From a bacterium (lineage in GTDB: Bacteria > Joyebacterota > Joyebacteria > Joyebacterales > Joyebacteraceae), in NCBI GenBank assembly GCA_029990205.1, contig JAPEKQ010000003.1:159321-223320 (forward strand): a DNA stretch of 64,000 nt, written 5' to 3'. Under the pieces are notes generated by a model, which was not told the DNA's origin, did not search any database, and saw only the letters and a list, made by a program, of their open reading frames with translations. A program made the position numbers and the translations under genes. Positions 16,910 to 25,433 of this stretch are shown in pieces. Every line of letters begins with the position of its first letter. The first letter of the stretch is position 1.

Positions 16910-18193
16910 GTGACCACGGAACCGGCGACCATCCTGTCCATGTCCGGCCTCGCGCCCGAGGACGTCAGGCTGCTCCGCAAGCTCGGCGAGACCGCGCGCG
17001 CGCGGGAGGTCGGCGCGTACGTCGTCGGGGGAGTCGTGCGGGACCTGCTGCTCGGCGGTGACGTCGGGGACCTCGACGTCGTGGTCGAGGAACGCGCGCA
17101 GGACTTCGTGGAGGCGGCCACGCGCGAGATCGGTGGGACGTACAAGCTCTACGCGAGGTTCGGTACCGCGCTGCTGCTCCCCGGCGGGGGAGTCAAGGTC
17201 GATGTCGCAACGGCGCGCTCCGAGACCTACGCCGCGCCCGGAGCGCTCCCCGATGTCGAGCCCGGAACGATCTCCGAGGACCTCGTCCGCCGCGACTTCA
17301 CACTCAACGCGATGGCGGCGAGCATCCTGCCCGACGACTTCGGGCGTCTGGTCGATCTGCATCACGGTCGCGAGGATCTCCGCGACGGCGTGCTCCGAGT
17401 GCTCCACGAGGGCAGCTTCACCGATGACCCGACCCGCGTCCTCCGCGCCGTGCGGTTCCACGCTCGATTCGGGTTCTCGATCGAGCCGACCACCGAGGCC
17501 CTCCTTCACCAGTCGGCCGGCAGCGGCGCGCTCGATACCGTCAGCGGCGAACGGATCATGAACGAGCTTGTCCTCATGCTGGCGGAGACCGACCCGCGCC
17601 CGGCGCTCCTGAAGCTCCTCACATGGAACCTGACGACGGCCGTCCGCCCGTGCTGGACGCCCGGGCACGCCGAGGTCGAACGGCTGCTCGCCGGACTCGG
17701 GCCACGCACCGACGGAACGCGCATGACCCCGCTTCTCGCGCTTCTCGTCCCCGTGGAGCCCGCGTGCCGGGAGAGCGTGATGGACCGCCTCAAGGCGGGG
17801 AGACATCTGCGCGACGCGGTCCGGGACCTCGGATGCTACGAATCGCGCACGGCGGCGGCTCTCGCGACGGAGCGCGAGCTCAGTCGGAGCGAGATCCACG
17901 GCCTGCTCCGCCACCACTCGCTCGAGGTGCTCGAACTGGCCACCGCCGACAACCCCGGCGGTCGGGCCGCGGAGCGGATACGGCTCTACACCGACGAACT
18001 CTCCAAGGTGAGCACGCTGCTCACCGGGGCGGACCTCCTCACGATCGGCTTCACCGAGGGGCTTGAAGTGGGAAGCATGCTCGACGAACTCCGCCGGGCC
18101 CGGCTCGACGGCCTCGTGGCGTCCCGGGATGACGAGATGGCGCTGGCAAGGGAGCGACTCGGGCGGTCCGGCGGCGGCGAAGCCGGTACTTGA
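16910..18193 (+). CDS. cca: CCA tRNA nucleotidyltransferase / poly(A) polymerase family
   Basis: A 427-residue class II nucleotidyltransferase. The head domain has GGVVRDLLLGGDVGDLDVVVE with the two catalytic aspartates, then VRRDFTLNAMA and the RNA-binding helices (DDPTRVLRAVRFHARFGF). The family adds CCA to tRNA 3' ends or A tails to RNA; sequence alone does not separate full CCA enzymes from A-adding ones. The four tRNA genes in this window already encode CCA, so the role would be repair. The C-terminal LLTGADLL motif is typical. Start is GTG with TGGAGA upstream. Confidence 0.85.
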   Translation: MTTEPATILSMSGLAPEDVRLLRKLGETARAREVGAYVVGGVVRDLLLGGDVGDLDVVVEERAQDFVEAATREIGGTYKLYARFGTALLLPGGGVKVDVATARSETYAAPGALPDVEPGTISEDLVRRDFTLNAMAASILPDDFGRLVDLHHGREDLRDGVLRVLHEGSFTDDPTRVLRAVRFHARFGFSIEPTTEALLHQSAGSGALDTVSGERIMNELVLMLAETDPRPALLKLLTWNLTTAVRPCWTPGHAEVERLLAGLGPRTDGTRMTPLLALLVPVEPACRESVMDRLKAGRHLRDAVRDLGCYESRTAAALATERELSRSEIHGLLRHHSLEVLELATADNPGGRAAERIRLYTDELSKVSTLLTGADLLTIGFTEGLEVGSMLDELRRARLDGLVASRDDEMALARERLGRSGGGEAGT

Positions 18194-18262
18194 CGAGGGC
18201 AGAAAGAGTTGATAGCGTCCTGTGATGCTCATCGGGAAGTGCCACCTTGCAGAAGGCGATGC

Positions 18263-19078
18263 GTGAACGAGCGAACAGAACTCGAGAAGATGGAAAGCAC
18301 CGATACACAGACCGCCCCGGAGGAGGGAATGCCGCTCGTCCGTCGCCCGGTCTATGAAGTGCGCCTCGACGCCTTCGAGGGCCCCCTCGACCTCCTGCTC
18401 CATCTCATCCGCGAGCATGAGATCGATATCTACGACATTCCGATCGCGACCATCACATCGCAGTACCTCGAGTACATCGACTTCATGGAGTCTCTGGACC
18501 TCTCGCTGGCCGGCGAGTTCCTCGAGATGGCGGCGACGCTCATCCGTATCAAGGTTCAGATGCTGCTGCCGCCGGCGATCGACGAGACCGAGGACGATGA
18601 GGATCCGCGCGAGCAGCTGGTCCGCAAGCTCGTCGAGTACAAGCAGTTCAAGGAGGCTGCGGGCGTCCTCTCGACGCACGAGGAGGAGCGCAAGGGCTTC
18701 ATCCGGCATTCGGTCGACACCAGACCGTTCCGGGCCGTCGATGAGGAAGAGATCGACACCGAGGAGTTCCTCCGCGATGTGACGCTCTTCGATCTCGTCG
18801 ACTGCCTGCGTGAGGTGCTGGAACGTGTGCCGAACCGCATCGACGAGCACGCGGTCGACATGGAGATCGTGTCGGTCGAGGACCGCATGGAACACATCCG
18901 CTCCGAGATCACTCGCGGGGCCACAACGTTTCGAAGACTCTTCGCCAGCGCCGTCACCAAGGTGGAGGTCGTCACCACATTCATCGCGCTTCTCGAACTG
19001 GTCCGCCTTGGCGCGATCATGGCGGTGCAGGATTCGAGTTTCGGAGAGATCGCGATCCAGGCACGGACGGAGGTGTGA
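18263..19078 (+). CDS. scpA: Segregation and condensation protein A
   Basis: A kleisin of about 271 residues that bridges the SMC dimer and recruits ScpB in the bacterial condensin. The family signature FEGPLDLLLHLIREHEIDIYDI is near residue 35 (split as FEGPLDLLLHL and EIDIYDIPI), followed by LAGEFLEMAATLIRIK. The C-terminal winged-helix end (ITKVEVVTTFIALLELVRLG type) is present. The start is uncertain: GTG at 18263 with AAGG upstream, or ATG at 18290. The stop overlaps the start region of scpB. Confidence 0.92.
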   Translation: MNERTELEKMESTDTQTAPEEGMPLVRRPVYEVRLDAFEGPLDLLLHLIREHEIDIYDIPIATITSQYLEYIDFMESLDLSLAGEFLEMAATLIRIKVQMLLPPAIDETEDDEDPREQLVRKLVEYKQFKEAAGVLSTHEEERKGFIRHSVDTRPFRAVDEEEIDTEEFLRDVTLFDLVDCLREVLERVPNRIDEHAVDMEIVSVEDRMEHIRSEITRGATTFRRLFASAVTKVEVVTTFIALLELVRLGAIMAVQDSSFGEIAIQARTEV

Positions 19079-19080
19079 GC

Positions 19081-20019
19081 GTGGCTGAGCTGGAGCTGAA
19101 ACGCATCATCGAAGCGGTGCTCTTCGCATCGGACGTTCCCGTGTCGACGGAGCGCATCGTCGAGATCACCGGAGGCCCGGACGGGCCCCTCAAGGCCGGC
19201 CGCGGCAAGGTGAGCGAGGCCCTGGAAGAGCTCTCCGCAGAGTATGAGCAGACCGAGCGAGCCATCACGATCTCGAAGCTCGCCGGCGGCTGGCAGCTCT
19301 ACTGCCGGCCGGAGTACATGAAGTACGCACGCGACCTCCACAAGGGCCGCATCCCACCGCGCCTGAGCCAGGCCGCGCTCGAGACGCTCGCCATCGTCGC
19401 CTACAAGCAACCGCTCGTTCGCGCCGAGATCGAGGGGATTCGTGGCGTCGACTCAAGCGGCGTGCTGGCGACGCTTCTCAAGCGGAATCTCGTGACGATC
19501 GCCGGACGCGCTCCCGGTATGGGCCGCGCGCTGATGTACCGCACCACGAAGGAGTTCCTCCGCTACTTCGGTCTGAACACGATCACCGATCTTCCGCGGC
19601 TCGAGGAGTTCGCGGAGGTGCTCGGACTTGCGCCGGGCGAACTCCAGATGACGGTCGAGGGCGCCGAACACATGGCCAACCTGATGTCCGAGACGCAGGA
19701 CGCCACCGAAGCGCAGGATGCTGCCGAGACGCAGGGCGCGCCGGAGACCGGGGCGATCGCGGAGGCCGAGGCCATCCTCGAGGCCGGAGCGCCGCTCGCC
19801 GGCGTCGCGACGGAAGTGGAGACAGGACCGAGCCCCGACTCGCCGGCTCCCGAACCCGTGACGCCGGGGGAGGAGTCGCCCGCGACTCCGGAACCCGCAC
19901 CCGAGCCGACACCGGAGAACCCGGGCGACGAATCGGAGACGACCACCGTGGTCGACGAGACCGAAGGGGCGCACGCCCTCGGCGACGCCGCCATCATCCA
20001 ACCTATCGATGAGGCTTAA
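19081..20019 (+). CDS. scpB: Segregation and condensation protein B
   Basis: A 312-residue partner of ScpA in the SMC complex. Residues 1-185 hold two winged-helix domains (KRIIEAVLFASDVPVS; LSQAALETLAIVAYKQPL; GRALMYRTTKEFLRYFGL). The last 110 residues are an unusual Glu/Pro/Ala/Thr-rich tail, likely disordered, absent from short ScpB proteins. GGAGG is ideally spaced for the GTG at 19081 rather than the one at 19075 that overlaps the scpA stop. It overlaps rluB by 11 bases. Confidence 0.92.
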   Translation: MAELELKRIIEAVLFASDVPVSTERIVEITGGPDGPLKAGRGKVSEALEELSAEYEQTERAITISKLAGGWQLYCRPEYMKYARDLHKGRIPPRLSQAALETLAIVAYKQPLVRAEIEGIRGVDSSGVLATLLKRNLVTIAGRAPGMGRALMYRTTKEFLRYFGLNTITDLPRLEEFAEVLGLAPGELQMTVEGAEHMANLMSETQDATEAQDAAETQGAPETGAIAEAEAILEAGAPLAGVATEVETGPSPDSPAPEPVTPGEESPATPEPAPEPTPENPGDESETTTVVDETEGAHALGDAAIIQPIDEA

Positions 20020-20752
20020 CCGGTTCATCGCGCGCTGCGGGGCCGCCTCCAGACGCGGCGCTGATCGCCTGATCGCGGACGGCAAGATCCGTGTCAACGG
20101 TGTGGTCGTCGATGAGACCGGAGTCCGTGTCGAACCCGACGTGGACGTCGTCGAGTTCGACGGAGCCGTCCTCCGCCTTCCCGAGCAGCTCACCTGTATC
20201 GCTCTGAACAAACCCGCAGGATACGTCGTGACGATGAGCGACCCGCAGGGTCGCAAGACCGTCGCGGACCTCATCAAGGACGCTCCGAGGGCCGTTGTCC
20301 CCGTGGGGCGCCTCGACGCGCCGACCGAGGGACTGCTGCTGCTGACCGACGACGGCGCGCTCGCTCACCGAATCGCCCATCCGTCCTTCGAGATCGACAA
20401 GGTGTACCGCGTGATCGCGCGCGGCGTTCTCAAGGACGAGGATGTGGACGCTCTCGAGGAGGGCATCCTCCTCGACGACCAGCGCACGGCTCCCGCGATC
20501 GTCGAGGTCCTGGGAACCGACCGGAACGAGACGCACGCGCTCATCACGATCCACGAGGGCCGCAAGCGGCAGATCCGGAGGATGTTCGAGGCGGTCGGCC
20601 ACCCGGTCAAGCGCCTCAGCCGGACCCGTGTCGGCCCCATCGTACTGGGCAACATCCGCCTGGGCCGCTGGCGACACTTGACACCCGAGGAACTCGCGGC
20701 ACTTCGCAGCGCCGTGGGGCTCTCCAATGAGGACAAAGACGGTCAGGGATAG
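20009..20752 (+). CDS. rluB: Pseudouridine synthase, RsuA/RluB type
   Basis: A 247-residue rRNA modification enzyme. An N-terminal S4 RNA-binding domain (LNRFIARCGAASRRGAD) is followed by the catalytic domain with the nucleophile Asp in GRLDAPTEGLLLLTDDG and the C-terminal KRQIRRMFEAVGHPV. The scpA-scpB-rluB order is conserved in many bacteria, where RluB modifies 23S rRNA; RsuA-like activity on 16S is the alternative. No good ribosome site is visible, and the 11-base overlap with scpB suggests translational coupling. Confidence 0.9.
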   Translation: MRLNRFIARCGAASRRGADRLIADGKIRVNGVVVDETGVRVEPDVDVVEFDGAVLRLPEQLTCIALNKPAGYVVTMSDPQGRKTVADLIKDAPRAVVPVGRLDAPTEGLLLLTDDGALAHRIAHPSFEIDKVYRVIARGVLKDEDVDALEEGILLDDQRTAPAIVEVLGTDRNETHALITIHEGRKRQIRRMFEAVGHPVKRLSRTRVGPIVLGNIRLGRWRHLTPEELAALRSAVGLSNEDKDGQG

Positions 20753-20775
20753 GTGAGAGGCCGTCTCAAAGGGCC

Positions 20776-20804
20776 TTGCAGCGGCGTCCGGTCTGGTTTA
20801 TACT
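20776..20804 (+). promoter_or_regulatory. Sigma-70 promoter of the cmk-plsC-ispH-rpsA operon
   Basis: TTGCAG, 17 bases, TATACT (five of six in the -10). It predicts a leader of about 70 bases before cmk. Confidence 0.75.
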
Positions 20805-20882
20805 TTCACGTTTCGAGTGATAGGCAGGGGATACTCCCGAACTGGCCTCTAACCTCCATTCTATTTCCATGAGGGTACACGG

Positions 20883-21563
20883 CTGATCATCGCCATTGAT
20901 GGCCCTGCTGCCTCGGGCAAGAGTACCACTGCGCGGCTCGTAGCCGAGCGGCTTGGCTACGTCTACATAGACAGCGGCGCGATGTATCGTGCCGGCGCTC
21001 TTGCGGCGATCCGCAGGGGTGTGTCCATGGATGACGACGAGGCACTGACGAACGTCGCGGAATCGATCGAGATCGAACTGACCGGTCCCGGCCCCGTTCT
21101 TCTGGACGGCGAGGATGTCAGCGAGGCGATCCGCGCGCCGGAGGTTACGCGGGGAGCATCAGTGATGTCGACCGTCTCGGGAGTCCGCCGCGCCATGGTC
21201 GAGCAGCAGCGACGCGTCGGCCACAGCGTGGACTGCGTCATGGAAGGACGCGACATCGGCACCGTCGTGTTCCCGGACGCTGAACTCAAGATCTTTCTCA
21301 TTGCGACACTCGAAGAACGGACGCGCAGAAGGCTGGCGGATCTGAAGGCCCTCGGCCGCTGCGCTGACGCAAGAGCCGTGCGAGACGAGATAGCCGAGCG
21401 CGACCGGCGCGACTCCACGCGCGAAGACAGTCCGCTCAAGCGCGCCGACGACGCCATCGAACTCGACACGACCGGACTCTCCATCGATGACCAGGTCTCC
21501 GAGGTCATCCGGCTCGCGACCGACCGCGGAGCCGTCCTGCCGGACGACTGCGAGACGGAGTGA
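20883..21563 (+). CDS. cmk: Cytidylate kinase with apparent CTG start
   Basis: A 226-residue kinase phosphorylating CMP and dCMP. The P-loop IAIDGPAASGKSTTAR requires translation from upstream of the first in-frame ATG (20982), which would delete the ATP site. The frame is open back to a stop at 20850 and holds no ATG, GTG or TTG before the P-loop. The codon at the expected Met position is CTG at 20883, with GAGGGT six bases ahead. CTG initiation, or a changed base there, is therefore the best reading. YIDSGAMYR and GRDIGTVVFP are also typical. plsC, ispH and rpsA follow, a known gene order. Confidence 0.9.
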   Translation: MIIAIDGPAASGKSTTARLVAERLGYVYIDSGAMYRAGALAAIRRGVSMDDDEALTNVAESIEIELTGPGPVLLDGEDVSEAIRAPEVTRGASVMSTVSGVRRAMVEQQRRVGHSVDCVMEGRDIGTVVFPDAELKIFLIATLEERTRRRLADLKALGRCADARAVRDEIAERDRRDSTREDSPLKRADDAIELDTTGLSIDDQVSEVIRLATDRGAVLPDDCETE

Positions 21564-21568
21564 TGCGG

Positions 21569-22174
21569 ATGAAGCTCCACTACCGGCTTGGTTGGCTCCT
21601 CGCCACGGGAGTGCTGAAGCTCCTCTGGGGCTTCCGCGTGACGGGGCGCGAACACATTCCGGAGAACGGACCGGTCGTCATCGCGTCGAATCACATCTCG
21701 AACTGGGACCCGTTGCTCGTTGGGCTCGGATGTCCGCGCGAGATGTTCTTCATGGCGAAGCGCGAGCTCTTTGAGAACAAGGCCTTCGCGTGGCTCATCA
21801 GGGCGTACAACGCCATTCCGCTCGATCGCGGCGGTGGTGACCGGAAGGCGCTGAGAACGGCGCGTCGAGTCCTCGGGAACGGCGGGGCGCTCCTGATGTT
21901 CCCGGAGGGGACGAGGAGCCGCACTGGTGAACTCGGGAAGGGTCGACCCGGCGTGGCGTTCATCGCCGCGAGCGCGAAGTCCGCGGTCGTCCCGGCGCAT
22001 ATCGCCGGTTCGAACGACCCGCGAGGGGCGTTCCGGAGTCGCGGTTCGATACGGGTCTCGTTCGCTGAGCCGATCACGCACGACGGTCCGGCGTCGACCG
22101 AGGCGTACGCGGAGACCACGGACCGCATCATGACGTCGATCGCCGCGCTCAAGAAGGAGGCCGCGTCGCGATGA
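21569..22174 (+). CDS. plsC: 1-acyl-sn-glycerol-3-phosphate acyltransferase
   Basis: A 201-residue membrane-associated acyltransferase making phosphatidic acid. The catalytic NHISNWDP (HX4D motif) is near residue 45 and the substrate loop FPEGTRS near 112; PAHIAGSNDP follows. One N-terminal hydrophobic stretch is present. ATGs at 21563 and 21569 both fit; GGAG spacing favours 21569. The stop overlaps ispH as ATGA. It complements plsY and gpsA at 41-42.6 kb in the same lipid pathway. Confidence 0.9.
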   Translation: MKLHYRLGWLLATGVLKLLWGFRVTGREHIPENGPVVIASNHISNWDPLLVGLGCPREMFFMAKRELFENKAFAWLIRAYNAIPLDRGGGDRKALRTARRVLGNGGALLMFPEGTRSRTGELGKGRPGVAFIAASAKSAVVPAHIAGSNDPRGAFRSRGSIRVSFAEPITHDGPASTEAYAETTDRIMTSIAALKKEAASR

Positions 22175-23001
22175 ACGTGACGGTAGCCCCGTGCGCAGGA
22201 TTCTGTTTCGGCGTGAAGCGTGCGCTCAAGCTCGCGTTTGATGCCGCGCACGAAGGCGACGGTCCCATGGTGACACTGGGACCGATCATCCACAACCCGC
22301 AGGTCGTCGCCAAGCTTTCGGACGAAGGACTGCGGGTCGTGGACGACCTGTCGGACATCGAGTCCGGCACCCTGGTCGTCCGCTCACACGGGCTTCCGCG
22401 TACGGTACTCAACGCCGCCCGTGAACGCGGCGTCGAGATCGTCGATGCGACCTGTCCGTTCGTCAAGATGGCGCAGGACCGCGCGGCGCAGCTTGAAGCG
22501 GACGGATACGCGGTCGTCGTGGTCGGGGAGCAGGACCATCCGGAGGTGCTCTCCATCACCGGGAGTCTCTCGTCGGGCGCCACGGTCGTGACGGGCCCGG
22601 ACGACCTCTCGGGGCCGCTGGCGGACCGCGTCGGCATCGTCTGCCAGACGACACAGCCGATCGAACGGCTCAAGACCGTCGTGACGAGACTGCTCGAAAC
22701 GACGCAGGAAGTGAAGGTCTTCAACACGATCTGCAATGCGACGTCCGAGCGACAGGTCAACGCGCTCGAACTCGCGGCGGCCGTCGACGTGATGCTGATC
22801 GTGGGAGGCAGGAACAGCGCGAACACCAGGCGTCTGTGGGAACTCTGCCGCGAGGCGGGGAGCGACGCCTACCACATAGAGACAGCGGACGAACTCGAAC
22901 CGGGATGGTTCGAGGGGAAGAAGGAAGTAGGTGTCACAGGAGGCGCTTCGACGCCGCAGTGGATCATCGACGAGGTGGTCCGGGCCGTCGACGCCATGTG
23001 A
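22171..23001 (+). CDS. ispH: 4-hydroxy-3-methylbut-2-enyl diphosphate reductase
   Basis: A 276-residue Fe-S enzyme catalysing the last step of the MEP isoprenoid pathway, producing IPP and DMAPP. The cluster ligands are Cys12 (GFCFGV), Cys95 (DATCPFV) and Cys188 (NTICNAT). HGLPR, GEQDHPE and GGRNSANT motifs are intact. It overlaps plsC by four bases and lies ahead of rpsA, an arrangement seen in many genomes, including IspH-RpsA fusions in some Clostridia; here the two are separate with an 80 bp gap. Confidence 0.96.
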   Translation: MNVTVAPCAGFCFGVKRALKLAFDAAHEGDGPMVTLGPIIHNPQVVAKLSDEGLRVVDDLSDIESGTLVVRSHGLPRTVLNAARERGVEIVDATCPFVKMAQDRAAQLEADGYAVVVVGEQDHPEVLSITGSLSSGATVVTGPDDLSGPLADRVGIVCQTTQPIERLKTVVTRLLETTQEVKVFNTICNATSERQVNALELAAAVDVMLIVGGRNSANTRRLWELCREAGSDAYHIETADELEPGWFEGKKEVGVTGGASTPQWIIDEVVRAVDAM

Positions 23002-23081
23002 AGGCTCCCGAAAGGGAGAGGAAAGCCGCCCTCAGCCGGCATGGTAGTAGCAGCAGGTCCAGAGAGGAGAAAGAGAGACGG

Positions 23082-25313
23082 ATGTTCGAAGACAAGACAG
23101 TGAACCCGAACTCCGACCCTTCGAACGAGATGGAGGGAACGGACGCAGTCGTGAGTGAGGACGCAACGCCGTCCACCGACACACCGATGACGCCCGAGTC
23201 CGAGACCGTCCAGCAGGACGAGACCCCCGACACGCCGGCCGACGAGCCGGTGGTCGAGGCGAGCGCGGGTGCGTCAGACGAGACCACCGAGACCGCAACC
23301 GCGGTCGCGACGGAAGAGGTCCAGCCGTCACGTGATGACGAGCCGACCGGCCGCAAGCAGGTGGCCCTCCCGATCCCGAGCGAAGAGGATCTCGAGGAAC
23401 TCGGCTACACGCTCGAGCAGTACACCGAGATGGCCGAGATGTACGACTCGACCCTCAAGTCGATCGATGAAGGAGAGCTGGTCAAGGGTACGATCCTCTC
23501 CATCAGCGATACCGACGTCATGGTCGACATCGGTTTCAAGTCAGAAGGACGGATCGCGATAGATGAGTTCCCCGAGCCCGAGACGCTGTCCGTTGGTGAC
23601 GAGATCAGCGTGCTCCTTGAGGCGACGGAGGACGCAGACGGCGAGGTCAAGGTCTCGAAGCGCAAGGCCGACTTCCTCCAGGTCTGGGACAAGATCAAGG
23701 AAGCCCATGACGACCAGCAGGTCGTTGAAGGTATCCCGAAGCGTCGGATCAAGGGCGGCCTCAAGGTCGACCTGTTCGGCGTCGAGGCGTTCCTGCCGGG
23801 TTCGCAGGTGGCGCTCAGGCGCATACCGAACCTCGAGGAGCTGCTCGGGCAGAAGCTCGAGTTCCGCATCCTTAAGGTCAACAAGCGCCGGAGGAACATC
23901 GTCATCTCGAGACGTGTCGTGCTCGAGGAGGAGAGGCAGCTCAAGAAGGAAGTTCTTCTCAAGGAGCTCGAGGTCGGTCAGATCAGACAGGGCGGAGTCA
24001 AGAACATCACGGACTTCGGCGCCTTCGTCGACCTCGGCGGTATCGACGGTCTTCTGCACATCACCGACATGAGCTGGGGTCGCATCCGCCATCCCTCAGA
24101 GCTCGTGGCGATCGGTGACGAACTGACGGTCAAGGTCCTCAACTTCGACCCGGAGAGAGAGCGTATCTCGCTCGGCCTCAAGCAGCTCGCCGAGTACCCG
24201 TGGGAGAACGTGGAGGAAGAGTTCGCCGTCGGCTCGCGCGTGCGCGGCAAGGTCGTGTCGATCACGGACTACGGCGCGTTCATCGAACTCAAGGAAGGTG
24301 TTGAGGGACTCATTCACATCTCCGAGATGTCGTGGACGCAGCACATCCGTCACCCCTCAAAGATCCTGGGGATCGGTGACATCGTCGATGTGAAGGTCCT
24401 CAACGTGAACAAGGCGGAGGAGAAGATCTCTCTCTCGCTGAAGCGCACCGAGAGCGACCCATGGCAGGATCTGGACACGAAGTACCCGGTCGGCACCAAG
24501 ATCGAGGGACGCGTCCGGAACCTGACCGACTTCGGCGCATTCGTCCAGCTGGAAGAGGGAATGGACGGACTCGTCCACATCTCCGACATGTCCTGGACGA
24601 AGCGGATCAAGCACCCGAGCGAAGTCCTGCACCGCGGCCAGAAGGTCGAGGTCATGGTGCTCGGCATCGACAAGGACCGTCACCGTATCTCGCTGGGCAT
24701 CAAGCAGTGCACGGAGAATCCGTGGAACGAGCTGGCCGAGCAGTACGCTGTCGGTACCGAGGTCAGCGGCAGCGTCAGCCGGATTCACAAGTCGGGCATC
24801 GTGGTCGATCTGCCCGGCGACGTGGAGGGCTTCGTGCCCATGTCGCATCTCGCCCTCAACGAGATCAACAGGATCGAGGCGAGGTTCGCGGCCGGTGACG
24901 TGCTTCCGCTCGAGGTCATCGAGGTCTCTTCGGAGAACCGCAGGATCGTGCTCTCTGTCCGGGCATACATGGAGAAGCAGCCGGCGGACGTGCATCAGGA
25001 GTACCTGAACGCGCACGGCATCCGTCCGGAGCTTCTGGTCGAGGAGAAGGAGGAGAAGCCGGAGGCCGAGAAGGCCGAGGCTCCCGCCGAGACCGAGACC
25101 CCGGCAGACGATGCGTCGACGGAGACTGACGAAGCTCCTGAGCAGCCGGAAGCCGCCGAGACCGAGACTGAGGTCGAGGCAGAGGCTGATGGCGAGGCTG
25201 AGGCAGAGGCCGAGCCTGAGGTCGAGGCCGAGCCCGAGGTCGAGGCCGAGCCTGAGGTCGAGGCTGAGCCCGAGGTCGAGGCCGAGCCTGAGACCGAGGA
25301 GCCGAAGGAGTAA
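23082..25313 (+). CDS. rpsA: 30S ribosomal protein S1 with acidic extensions
   Basis: A 743-residue S1 that tethers mRNA to the 30S subunit. Six S1 (OB-fold) domains run from about residue 125 to 640; the middle ones are the best conserved (GVKNITDFGAFVDLGG, GKVVSITDYGAFIELKEG, GRVRNLTDFGAFVQLEEG). An acidic, low-complexity N-terminal extension of about 110 residues and a C-terminal tail of about 100 residues, almost all Glu, Ala, Pro and Val, are unusual for S1. The tail contains an 18 bp tandem repeat. The ATG at 23082 follows GAGAGGAGAAAGAGAG. Confidence 0.95.
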   Translation: MFEDKTVNPNSDPSNEMEGTDAVVSEDATPSTDTPMTPESETVQQDETPDTPADEPVVEASAGASDETTETATAVATEEVQPSRDDEPTGRKQVALPIPSEEDLEELGYTLEQYTEMAEMYDSTLKSIDEGELVKGTILSISDTDVMVDIGFKSEGRIAIDEFPEPETLSVGDEISVLLEATEDADGEVKVSKRKADFLQVWDKIKEAHDDQQVVEGIPKRRIKGGLKVDLFGVEAFLPGSQVALRRIPNLEELLGQKLEFRILKVNKRRRNIVISRRVVLEEERQLKKEVLLKELEVGQIRQGGVKNITDFGAFVDLGGIDGLLHITDMSWGRIRHPSELVAIGDELTVKVLNFDPERERISLGLKQLAEYPWENVEEEFAVGSRVRGKVVSITDYGAFIELKEGVEGLIHISEMSWTQHIRHPSKILGIGDIVDVKVLNVNKAEEKISLSLKRTESDPWQDLDTKYPVGTKIEGRVRNLTDFGAFVQLEEGMDGLVHISDMSWTKRIKHPSEVLHRGQKVEVMVLGIDKDRHRISLGIKQCTENPWNELAEQYAVGTEVSGSVSRIHKSGIVVDLPGDVEGFVPMSHLALNEINRIEARFAAGDVLPLEVIEVSSENRRIVLSVRAYMEKQPADVHQEYLNAHGIRPELLVEEKEEKPEAEKAEAPAETETPADDASTETDEAPEQPEAAETETEVEAEADGEAEAEAEPEVEAEPEVEAEPEVEAEPEVEAEPETEEPKE
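25218..25289 (+). repeat. Four 18 bp in-frame repeats in the rpsA tail
   Basis: Four units of GAGGTCGAGGCyGAGCCy encode EVEAEP four times, preceded and followed by degenerate copies. Units differ only at wobble positions. The array could expand or contract by slippage without breaking the frame. Confidence 0.9.
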
Positions 25314-25433
25314 GGCGCCGGGATCGATGGACACCGGTGCATGAACGACGTGTGGGGGGGCTCGATTGCGGGTCCCCCCAGGCGCGTCCGGGCCCTGCGA
25401 AGCCCGGGGGCGCGGCAACGACCAGGAGAGCAC

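Noticed and set aside
20982-20984. ATG as the start of cmk
   Set aside because: It would remove the P-loop and give a non-functional kinase, while the upstream frame encodes a perfect Cmk N-terminus.
25218-25289. rpsA repeats as a CRISPR-like or mobile repeat
   Set aside because: Units are contiguous, without spacers, and in frame with Glu-rich coding sequence. They are simple coding repeats.
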